Shown here one piece after another: positions 15,547-22,401 of a stretch of 58,200 nt of DNA. A program made the position numbers and the translations under genes. Numbering within the stretch: the first letter of the stretch is position 1; each line of letters begins with the position of its first letter. A model generated the notes under the pieces. That model saw only the letters and a program-made list of their open reading frames with translations, had not been told where the DNA came from and made no database searches. The DNA is from Syntrophobacter sp. SbD2 (GTDB taxonomy: Bacteria; Desulfobacterota; Binatia; UBA9968), in NCBI GenBank assembly GCA_945889495.1, contig CAMDBU010000016.1, positions 1 to 58,200 on the forward strand. Direction: 5' to 3'.

Positions 15547-17007
15547 ATGAGTATTGCTGCCGCCTCCGCTAAGCCGCGCAACCGTTGGTGGTCGCTGTCG
15601 GTGGCGTCGATCGCGACGTTGATCGTCACCGCCGACACCGGGCAGTTGAGCATCGCGCTGCCGCTGATCATCACCGAGTTCGGCGCCGATTTGACGTTGG
15701 CGAGCTGGATCGCGCTGGTCTATGCGCTAATTACCGCTTCACTCTATCTTCCTTGCGGCCGGTTGTCGGATCTGCTCGGCATCGGCAATTTGTTTCTCGC
15801 CGGGTTTATTCTCTACGGCTTGAGTTCCATCGCCGCCGGTTCGGCGCAAAATGCCGTGCAGTTGGTGATCTTCCGCGCCTTGCAGGCGGCCGGCAGCGCG
15901 CTGATCATGGCGAATAATTTCGCCCTGGTGACGGCGCTGTTTCCGCCCGAGGAGCGCGGCCGGGCGATGGGGATCGCCGGCGGCGCGATCTCGGCCATCG
16001 GCTACACCATGGGGCCGGTGATCGGCGGCTTGCTCACTCACAGCTTCGGCTGGCGCTCGAATTTTTTCGTCTCGGCGGTGTTGGCTTTCTGTGGCTTCGC
16101 CGCCGCTCGGGTGTTGTTGCCGCCGGAGAGTTTCAAACCGGCGGCGGTGCAGAAGGAGCCCTTCGATCTGGTCGGCGCACTGTCCTTCGCCTGCGCCATT
16201 TCCTTGATCCTCTTCGGTCTCGCCAGCGCGCAGAAAACTGGCTGGCAGGCGCCGCTGGCGCTTTTCTCTTTGGTCGGCGGCGTTGCGCTGCTGCTTTTCT
16301 TCATCCGCTGGGAGGGGCGCGTCGGCGCGCCGCTGCTCGACTTGGGATTGTTTCGCATCCCGGCGTTCACTCTCGGCAACGGCGCGCGCTGGATTAGTTT
16401 TATCGCCATGAGCGTGAGCATTTTGCTGATGCCGTTCTATCTGCAGTTCGCCCTCGGGTTGGATCCGCTGCACGCCGGATTTCTGGTCGTGCCGACGCCG
16501 TTGGCGATGGCGCTGTTGGCGCCGATCATTGGCTGGATGTCGGAAAAAGTTGCCTTCGAGCGGCTTTGCGCTTCCGGCATGGCGGTGAGCGGCGGCGCTT
16601 TTTATCTGATGAGTCTGCTTACGCCCAAGTCGTCGTCGCTGGAGATCATGGTTTGCTTGGGGCTGGTCGGCGTCGGCATGGGACTATTTCAAACGCCAAA
16701 CAACAATCTGCTCATGACCGCCGTGCCGCGCCACCGCTTGGGCGTCGGCTCGGCGTTTCTATCCATCGTGCGCAGCCTGGGCTATTCCACCGGCGCGGCT
16801 CTGGCGACGACCATCGTCGGCGCGCAATTGACCGCCACCGGCGCGTCGTCGTTACAGTCCTTCGCCAAGCAGGTCGGGACGGCGGCTGGCGATATCGGCT
16901 TAGCGGCCTTCATGCGCGGCTTTCAGTTCGCCTGCCTGACCGCGGCGGTGTTGTGTATCGTCGGCGCGGCGATTAGCGCGGTGCGGGTGTCGCGGGATGC
17001 GAGCTGA
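15547..17007 (+). CDS. MFS transporter, DHA2 (14-helix) drug-efflux type
   Basis: A 486-residue protein with about 14 hydrophobic segments. It opens with an early helix carrying DTGQLSIALPLIITEFGADL. LPCGRLSDLLG (motif A region) follows helix 2, then FRALQAAGSALIMANNFALV and GYTMGPVIGGLLTHSFGWR, the motif C-like stretch of drug/H+ antiporters. The likely role is proton-driven export of a toxic compound. Its last 35 bases overlap the convergent DUF2029 gene on the other strand. The short upstream spacer (15404-15546) has GTTCAAAAGTTCAAAAG low-complexity sequence and no gene. Confidence 0.88.
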   Translation: MSIAAASAKPRNRWWSLSVASIATLIVTADTGQLSIALPLIITEFGADLTLASWIALVYALITASLYLPCGRLSDLLGIGNLFLAGFILYGLSSIAAGSAQNAVQLVIFRALQAAGSALIMANNFALVTALFPPEERGRAMGIAGGAISAIGYTMGPVIGGLLTHSFGWRSNFFVSAVLAFCGFAAARVLLPPESFKPAAVQKEPFDLVGALSFACAISLILFGLASAQKTGWQAPLALFSLVGGVALLLFFIRWEGRVGAPLLDLGLFRIPAFTLGNGARWISFIAMSVSILLMPFYLQFALGLDPLHAGFLVVPTPLAMALLAPIIGWMSEKVAFERLCASGMAVSGGAFYLMSLLTPKSSSLEIMVCLGLVGVGMGLFQTPNNNLLMTAVPRHRLGVGSAFLSIVRSLGYSTGAALATTIVGAQLTATGASSLQSFAKQVGTAAGDIGLAAFMRGFQFACLTAAVLCIVGAAISAVRVSRDAS

Positions 17008-18253
17008 GCCGCCAGAGCAAGGCAAAGAACAGCAGTGCTAAAATTATTTCGAGGATTAGCGGGATCATTTTCGAACTGCTAAAAGCCAACATCGGCACGA
17101 GAAAGGCGCTGACGACGATCCAGCAAAATATCGCCATGCGCCGCCGGTCGCTATCCTGAGATCTAGCCATCAGCAGCGCGCCGGCGGGAATCAAGACGCA
17201 GAGATCGTAGTAGAGCAGGTGCGGCAGCGTGATGGCGCATAGGCAGCTGCCGATGATCATGGCGGCGGCGAGAGTGCGTAAATAATCGGCTTCTCGCTTG
17301 GCGATCCTAATCGCGTAGTAAAAGCCCACCCCCCACAGCATGGTGGCGCCAAAGTAGAGCGGCCATTTCACCGCGGCGCGCTGCTCAAGCGGAAACAAGA
17401 TCATCAGATTGGCCGGTAAGCCGGTGATCAGATGGCTCGGCACCGTTTGCTGGCCGCTCCAATACATGGCGTCGCTGACTTCATGGCTGCGCAGCCAATG
17501 GAGAGTCAACTCCGGTCCGAACAGCAGCAAGGTCGCGAGCAACAGGCCAACGACGCCCAGGCTCATGCCGATAAATGGCCGATAGCGCCGGCCCAAGACT
17601 AGCACCAGAGTGACGAAGGCGGCGGCGAGAAAATATTGCGGCTTGAGCAGCAAGAGCGACCAGACCATGCCAGCGGCGAGCGGGCGATGGTTGACCAGCA
17701 GGCTGAAGCCCAAACATAACGGCAGCAAGCCGAAAGCCAGTCCTAACTGGCCGGCCCATAGGGTCAGGAAGATCGGCAGGAACAGAAACGCCAAAAAAAA
17801 CATTTCGCTGGTCTTGGTTTCAGTGATGCTGCCGAGCAGCTGGCAGCACCAGAGCAGCGCCAGCACCGAGATGATCTGCCAGAGCAGCAATGCGACATTA
17901 GGATCGAGCCAGCCGAAGGGAGTGAAAAATCCCGCCACCAGCGGAATGTACATGTAGGCGCCGGCGGACTGTTTCGGCAGCTTGGGGAGAAATTCGTGGG
18001 TGGCTTTGTCAAAGGGCGAGTTGACGAAGCTTTTGGCGCCGACGTCGGGATAGAGTTCGCCCGCTCGACCTTCGCCGACCAGCCGGCCGGCGATGTAGAA
18101 GGTCATGATGAAGTCCGATTCTTGGAACTGCTCGGACTGGGAGAAGAGATTCTTATCGACCAGGAATATCAACACCGCGACGGTGAACGCGGTGGCGAGA
18201 AAGATGCCGGCGCGGTAGAGCTTCATGCGGTGGACCGGTCGGGCATTCTGCAA
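16973..18253 (-). CDS. Glycosyltransferase family 87 / DUF2029-like membrane protein
   Basis: A 426-residue polytopic membrane protein with about ten hydrophobic segments. An N-terminal helix (IFLATAFTVAVLIFLVD) is followed by a large periplasmic loop with SDFIMTFYIAGRLVGEGRAGELYP. In DUF2029/GT87 mannosyltransferases this region begins with a catalytic Asp, consistent with SDF here. They use polyprenyl-phosphate sugars at the outer face of the membrane. The specific acceptor is unknown. The convergent 35-base overlap with the MFS gene shows tight packing. Confidence 0.75.
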   Translation of the reverse strand: MQNARPVHRMKLYRAGIFLATAFTVAVLIFLVDKNLFSQSEQFQESDFIMTFYIAGRLVGEGRAGELYPDVGAKSFVNSPFDKATHEFLPKLPKQSAGAYMYIPLVAGFFTPFGWLDPNVALLLWQIISVLALLWCCQLLGSITETKTSEMFFLAFLFLPIFLTLWAGQLGLAFGLLPLCLGFSLLVNHRPLAAGMVWSLLLLKPQYFLAAAFVTLVLVLGRRYRPFIGMSLGVVGLLLATLLLFGPELTLHWLRSHEVSDAMYWSGQQTVPSHLITGLPANLMILFPLEQRAAVKWPLYFGATMLWGVGFYYAIRIAKREADYLRTLAAAMIIGSCLCAITLPHLLYYDLCVLIPAGALLMARSQDSDRRRMAIFCWIVVSAFLVPMLAFSSSKMIPLILEIILALLFFALLWRLSSHPATPAPR

Positions 18254-18278
18254 GTTCCGTGAACCGGCTGGCGGGCGG

Positions 18279-19025
18279 CTAGTTTTCGCCGAAACCGAGC
18301 CGGCCGACGAAGGGTAGCTTGATTGCCGGCTTGTAGAAATCGACGCCGAAGCTCAAGCCCAACAGATTGAGCTCGATGCCTTCCTCACGCGCCATGGTCA
18401 CGCCGAGCACGCCCAGCATCGAGACTTGATAGCCGGTGCCGCTCGGGGCGCGGTCGACGATTGAGCCGTTGATCGGATAGTCCTTGCCGATCGCCGTCGA
18501 CGGCAGATCCATGCGCAGTTCCGGCACGGCGCGGCCGATGTAGGCGACAAAGGTATTACTGTTGGGGCCGGGCCAGAGCGTGTATTCATTGGGATAAGGA
18601 TAATTGGCCACCGCTTCGGCGATCTTCGGGATCGCTTTGGCGGCGCCGTCGCCGCGCAGGTCGGCGATCAGTGTCGGCTCGTTGCCGAACCAGCGGCCGT
18701 CGGGGATGCCCGGCGCCGAGTAAACGGCTGGCAGATCGCGATAGATGCGCCAGCCGATTACTTGATGGACGGTGTACTCTTTAGCGTTGGCCGATTTGGT
18801 GGCGATCCAGGTGTGGACGCCGAAGATGCCGCGCCAGTTGAGCGCGCGGGCGAAATAGACTTGCACCACCGCTTCGGGGGTCGACTCGGCCTGGGGTGCC
18901 AGACCGGCGCTGGAGCGGTCGGCGGTGCGAAAGTCGCGCCCCTGGGGCGCTTGACCCGACAGCACGGTGTAAAGCGGCAGAGCGACGAAGATCAGCAAGC
19001 AGATGATTAGCATTGGCGATCGCAT
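18279..19025 (-). CDS. DUF3750 domain protein
   Basis: A 248-residue membrane-anchored protein. ATG 19025 gives a hydrophobic N-terminal segment (MLIICLLIFVALPLYTVLSG) followed by a periplasmic domain that matches DUF3750 in wording: WRGIFGVHTWIATKSANAKE, YTVHQVIGWR, and NPNEYTLWPGPNSNTFVAYI-like sequence. The HxW, TxxANA and GPNSNTF motifs suggest a thiol- or cysteine-protease-like NlpC/P60-type fold, but no activity is known. It lies just downstream of the GT87-like gene on the same strand. Confidence 0.8.
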   Translation of the reverse strand: MRSPMLIICLLIFVALPLYTVLSGQAPQGRDFRTADRSSAGLAPQAESTPEAVVQVYFARALNWRGIFGVHTWIATKSANAKEYTVHQVIGWRIYRDLPAVYSAPGIPDGRWFGNEPTLIADLRGDGAAKAIPKIAEAVANYPYPNEYTLWPGPNSNTFVAYIGRAVPELRMDLPSTAIGKDYPINGSIVDRAPSGTGYQVSMLGVLGVTMAREEGIELNLLGLSFGVDFYKPAIKLPFVGRLGFGEN

Positions 19026-19225
19026 GGCCGTCGAACTTGCCGCGGAGTATAACGGATAGCGCCGGTGAACACCATAACAGCGCTTTGGCTGATGGTGGTT
19101 GTTGCGCGGGCCTGCCGATTCCAGCGAAAAATTTGAATGCGCCGCCATTGTTTTACGACTCCGCCAGTAATTCGTTTGAATGTCGCGGCGGTTCGGGCGA
19201 TGATGCCGACACCGACGGAAAAGCG

Positions 19226-19708
19226 ATGGCAATACAGTTTCGCATCGGTCATGGTTTTGACGTGCACCGTTTGCGCCGCGGCCGAAAATTGGTTCTTGGC
19301 GGCGTCGAGATCCCGTCGGCCATCGGCCTGCTCGGCCATTCCGACGCCGATGTGGTGTTGCACGCGGTGATTAACGCGCTGCTCGGCGCCATGGCCGAAG
19401 GGGATATCGGCACCCATTTCCCCGATAGTGATCCGCGCTACAAGGGGATCGCCAGCGCCAAGCTGTTGGCCCAGGTGCTGGCGCTGATGCGCCGCAAGGA
19501 TTTAAAGATCGTCAATGTCGATGTGACTTTGGTGGCGCAACGGCCCAAGCTGTCGCCGCACTATCCAGCCATGCGCAAGAGCCTTGCCGGCCTGCTCAAA
19601 CTCGCGATCGGCGCGGTGAGCATCAAGGCCGCCACCACCGAGAAGCTCGGTTGGCTCGGCAAAGGCCAGGGGATCGCTGGAACCGCGGTGGTTTTGCTCA
19701 GTCGTTGA
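19226..19708 (+). CDS. ispF: 2-C-methyl-D-erythritol 2,4-cyclodiphosphate synthase
   Basis: A 160-residue enzyme of the MEP isoprenoid pathway. It cyclises CDP-ME 2-phosphate to MEcPP with loss of CMP. Diagnostic motifs are RIGHGFDVHRL (Asp and His zinc ligands), LLGHSDADVVLHAV (third zinc His), GDIGTHFPDSDPRYKG, NVDVTLVAQRPKLSPH, and the C-terminal ATTEKLGWLGKGQGIAGTAV. The length is normal for the family. The ATG at 19226 is used because upstream in-frame sequence is non-homologous. It stands alone without ispD; the respiratory operon follows. Confidence 0.97.
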   Translation: MAIQFRIGHGFDVHRLRRGRKLVLGGVEIPSAIGLLGHSDADVVLHAVINALLGAMAEGDIGTHFPDSDPRYKGIASAKLLAQVLALMRRKDLKIVNVDVTLVAQRPKLSPHYPAMRKSLAGLLKLAIGAVSIKAATTEKLGWLGKGQGIAGTAVVLLSR

Positions 19709-19730
19709 CGCGACAAGAAGGGCTAAATTG

Positions 19731-19759
19731 TTGACAAAGAATATTTTCTATAATAATCA
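19731..19759 (+). promoter_or_regulatory. Possible sigma-70-type promoter for the bc-complex operon
   Basis: A perfect TTGACA at 19731-19736 lies in an unusually AT-rich island between ispF and the first operon gene. The strong TATAAT (19749-19754) is only 12 bases away, which is too short; a weaker TAATCA at 19754-19759 has 17-base spacing. It may instead be two overlapping partial promoters. Confidence 0.35.
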
Positions 19760-19775
19760 ACAATCCTAATCTTTG

Positions 19776-20126
19776 GTGACATCCGATACGCCCAATCTAG
19801 CGCCGGAAGCGCGCGAACAAGAGATCGAAAGGTTGGCTCAAGAGCTTGGTCGTCTGATTCAGGGCGCCGATCCTGAGCGACGCCACGATCTTAAGGAGTT
19901 GGCCATTGCGCTGATGCGCGAGGAGTTCATCCACAAGGTTGAACCGGTGGCGGATGTCGGAGCGGCGCCGGCGCCATTCAATCCATTGGGCACCGGTGTG
20001 CTGCTGTTTTTCCTGGGCGCGGGGTTATCGTTCGTATTCGGCCCGGTGGGGCTGCTTCTGATGTTAGGCGGCGTAGGATTTGTCATTTGGGGCGGATTGA
20101 TCAGCTGGCTTAAGAAAGCGAAATAG
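19776..20126 (+). CDS. Small membrane protein, first gene of the bc-complex operon
   Basis: A 116-residue protein with a charged, helical N-terminal half (REQEIERLAQELGRLIQG, about residues 14-31) and two closely spaced hydrophobic segments at the C-terminus (LGTGVLLFFLGAGLSFVFG and VGLLLMLGGVGFVIWGG). Its function is unknown. It lies two bases from the Rieske gene and is presumably co-transcribed, so it may be an assembly or accessory subunit. The start is GTG 19776 or TTG 19773; no convincing ribosome site is seen, consistent with a short leader. Confidence 0.7.
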   Translation: MTSDTPNLAPEAREQEIERLAQELGRLIQGADPERRHDLKELAIALMREEFIHKVEPVADVGAAPAPFNPLGTGVLLFFLGAGLSFVFGPVGLLLMLGGVGFVIWGGLISWLKKAK

Positions 20127-20128
20127 AT

Positions 20129-20647
20129 ATGGCAGAAGCGGAAAAGAAAAAAGGCGGTATTTGGTCGCGGCGGGATTTTTTCACTCGCTTAGGCTGGGGC
20201 GGATTCGGCGTCTTCGGCGGTTTGGGGCTTCTCGGTTTCATCCGCTCGGCGTTCCCGAGGGTGTTGTTTCAACCGCCGGCAACCTTCAAGGCCGGTTTGC
20301 CCTCGGACTACGCGGTCGGCGAAGTCAGTGAAAAATACAAACAGGATCAGCGCGTCTGGATCATCCGCGAAGAAACCGGGGTCTACGCGATTTTCGCCAA
20401 GTGTACCCATCTCGGCTGCACGCCGCGCTGGCTCGCCTCGGAAAACAAATTCAAATGTCCCTGTCATGGCAGTGGCTTTTACAAATCCGGCTTGAATTTC
20501 GAAGGGCCGGCGCCGCGGCCGCTGGACCGGTTCAGACTCACCGTCGGCGACGACGGCCAGCTGGTGGTCGATAAGAACAAGATTTTCCGCGGTACTGCGG
20601 GGGCCGATCCGGACGAGCAGTATCCCGATAGCATTCTCAAAGCCTAA
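20129..20647 (+). CDS. Rieske [2Fe-2S] subunit of a bc/b6f-type complex
   Basis: A 172-residue iron-sulfur protein. Its twin-arginine anchor SRRDFFTRLGWGGFGVF (residues about 12-28) indicates Tat export and N-terminal membrane anchoring. The cluster motifs CTHLGC and CPCHGSGF provide two Cys and two His ligands plus the disulfide pair. In the complex it accepts an electron from quinol and swings to the cytochrome c partner. It is the second gene in the operon, followed by split cytochrome b. Confidence 0.95.
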   Translation: MAEAEKKKGGIWSRRDFFTRLGWGGFGVFGGLGLLGFIRSAFPRVLFQPPATFKAGLPSDYAVGEVSEKYKQDQRVWIIREETGVYAIFAKCTHLGCTPRWLASENKFKCPCHGSGFYKSGLNFEGPAPRPLDRFRLTVGDDGQLVVDKNKIFRGTAGADPDEQYPDSILKA

Positions 20648-20658
20648 CGGAATAGATC

Positions 20659-21429
20659 ATGAGCCCACTAGAAAAGATCAAAAACGATATCGTCGAGAGC
20701 CAGGTTTGGAAGGCGATCTTCCGTCACGGTTACGATGACACGCCGCGTAACCGGGTGATGATGGTGACCTCCAACGTGTTTCTCCATCTCCATCCGGCCA
20801 AGGTGCGGCGTCATGCGGTGCGCATGCGCTTTACCTGGTGCATGGGCGGCCTCACCTTTCTGATGTTTCTGATGACGGCGATCACCGGCATCTACCTGAT
20901 GTTCTACTACCGGCCGGTGGCGGAGTACGCCTACGCCGACATGAAATATTTGGAATTCGACATGCCCTTCGGCATGCTCATGCGCAACATGCACCGCTGG
21001 GCGGCCCATGCCATGATCGTGTTCGTCTGGCTGCATATGTTCCGCGTTTTCCTCACCGGCTCCTACAAGCCGCCGCGGGAGTTCAACTGGATCGTCGGCG
21101 TGTTGCTGCTGGTGCTGACTCTATTATTGAGCTTCACCGGCTACCTGCTGCCCTGGGATCAGCTGGCGATCTGGGCGGTCACCGTCGGTTCCAACATGGC
21201 CCGCGCGTCACCGCTGTTGGGTTATGAAGGCCCATTCGCGGAGTTCGTCGGCGTCAATCCGATCTACGATGCGCGCGCCTTTCTTTTCGGCGGCGGCGAG
21301 ATCGGTCCGCATACGCTGCTGCGCTTCTATATTCTCCATTGCATTTTCATTCCGCTGGTGGCGAGCATTTTGATGGCGGTGCATTTCTGGCGGATTCGGC
21401 GTGACGGATTTTCCGGTCCGTCTTTATAA
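20659..21429 (+). CDS. Cytochrome b N-terminal subunit (b6-like)
   Basis: A 256-residue four-helix haem-binding subunit. Two His pairs spaced by 14 residues coordinate the b haems: the His in HRWAAHAMIVFVW with the later His in WLHMFRVF, and the His in HTLLRFYILH with the His in MAVHFWRIRRDG. The Q-site turn LPWDQLAIWAVTVG is present. It corresponds to cytochrome b6 or the N-terminal half of cytochrome b, so the complex is a split-b type. It sits in the inner membrane and oxidises quinol. Confidence 0.93.
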   Translation: MSPLEKIKNDIVESQVWKAIFRHGYDDTPRNRVMMVTSNVFLHLHPAKVRRHAVRMRFTWCMGGLTFLMFLMTAITGIYLMFYYRPVAEYAYADMKYLEFDMPFGMLMRNMHRWAAHAMIVFVWLHMFRVFLTGSYKPPREFNWIVGVLLLVLTLLLSFTGYLLPWDQLAIWAVTVGSNMARASPLLGYEGPFAEFVGVNPIYDARAFLFGGGEIGPHTLLRFYILHCIFIPLVASILMAVHFWRIRRDGFSGPSL

Positions 21430-21453
21430 GCGACGCGAAAACGAGGCTGAATT

Positions 21454-22221
21454 ATGGCAGAGAGCGCGCAAGAGCGAAAGCTACCGGTCGACGATAAGAT
21501 TCATACCTGGCCCCATCTGGTGCGCATGGAGTTCCTGGTGGCGTTGTTCGTTTTGATCGGACTGACGATCTGGTCGCTGACCATCGACGCGCCGCTGGAA
21601 GAGCCGGCCAATCCCACCAAGACGCCGAACCCGTCCAAGGCGCCTTGGTACTTTCTCGGTTTGCAGGAAATGCTCGTCTACTTCGATCCCTGGCATGCCG
21701 GCGTGGTGCTGCCGACCTTGATCATCGTCGGTCTAGTGGTGATTCCGTTCATCGATACCAATCCCAAGGGCAACGGTTATTACTGCTTCAAGGATCGCAA
21801 GTGGGAGATTCTGACTTTTATCTTCGGTTTCCACATCCTCTGGGTGGTGACGATCATCATCGGCACGTTTTTCCGCGGTCCAGGCTGGAATCTTTTCTGG
21901 CCTTGGCAGTTCTGGGATACCCATAAGGTCGTCGCCCTAACCAACGTGGATTTGCCTTATTTGCTGGGCATTCGCAGCTACTGGGTTGCGGCGGCGTTTG
22001 GTTTATTTGCCATCGGTGCATACTTCATCGGCTGGATGGGATTTTTCTATTGGTTCGTTCTCAAGGTTAAAGGCAAAGATTTTCTTGAACGTTGGGGCAT
22101 GGTGCGATTCAACATCACCGGTGTGATTCTTGCGGTGATGATGTCGCTGCCGGCGAAAATGTTTTTGCGCCTGGCGTTCAACGTCAAGTACATCTTGGTC
22201 ACGCCGTGGATTAATATCTAG
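21454..22221 (+). CDS. Cytochrome b C-terminal subunit (subunit IV-like)
   Basis: A 255-residue membrane subunit. It carries the NPTKTPNPSKAPWYFLGLQEML segment, including the PxWY-type Qo-site motif of cytochrome b C-terminal domains (PEWY in most, PWYF here). Several helices follow, including an extended C-terminus (WMGFFYWFVLKV and a further helix) longer than b6f subunit IV. It overlaps none of its neighbours and is 24 bases from the b6-like gene. The missing Glu of PEWY is a point to note for the Qo mechanism. Confidence 0.88.
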   Translation: MAESAQERKLPVDDKIHTWPHLVRMEFLVALFVLIGLTIWSLTIDAPLEEPANPTKTPNPSKAPWYFLGLQEMLVYFDPWHAGVVLPTLIIVGLVVIPFIDTNPKGNGYYCFKDRKWEILTFIFGFHILWVVTIIIGTFFRGPGWNLFWPWQFWDTHKVVALTNVDLPYLLGIRSYWVAAAFGLFAIGAYFIGWMGFFYWFVLKVKGKDFLERWGMVRFNITGVILAVMMSLPAKMFLRLAFNVKYILVTPWINI

Positions 22222-22223
22222 CG

Positions 22224-22391
22224 ATGTTTTACTTGGCGAAAATTCTCCAGGCCTTTGGGCTCGCGGATATCGGCTATGCGTTGTTCGTCGGGGTTATGAG
22301 AAATTCGTCCATGGCTGAGGAAATAGTTTTGACGCTCATCGGTCTCGGAGTGTTTTCACTGGGCCGTGCGCTGGAGCGCAAGGTAGCGTAA
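22224..22391 (+). CDS. 55-residue membrane peptide within the bc-complex operon
   Basis: The ORF is ATG 22224 to TAA 22391. It starts three bases after the cytochrome b C-terminal stop and ends ten bases before the multihaem gene, filling the gap exactly. The peptide begins MFYLAKILQAFGLADIGYAL and ends in a second hydrophobic stretch (IVLTLIGLGVFSLGRALE) with a basic tail, giving two membrane segments. I recall similar short peptides beside bc complexes in other uncultured lineages. It may be a small structural subunit, comparable in size to Pet-type peptides of b6f. The function is inferred from position. Confidence 0.7.
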   Translation: MFYLAKILQAFGLADIGYALFVGVMRNSSMAEEIVLTLIGLGVFSLGRALERKVA

Positions 22392-22401
22392 GGGAGTCGG
22401 G

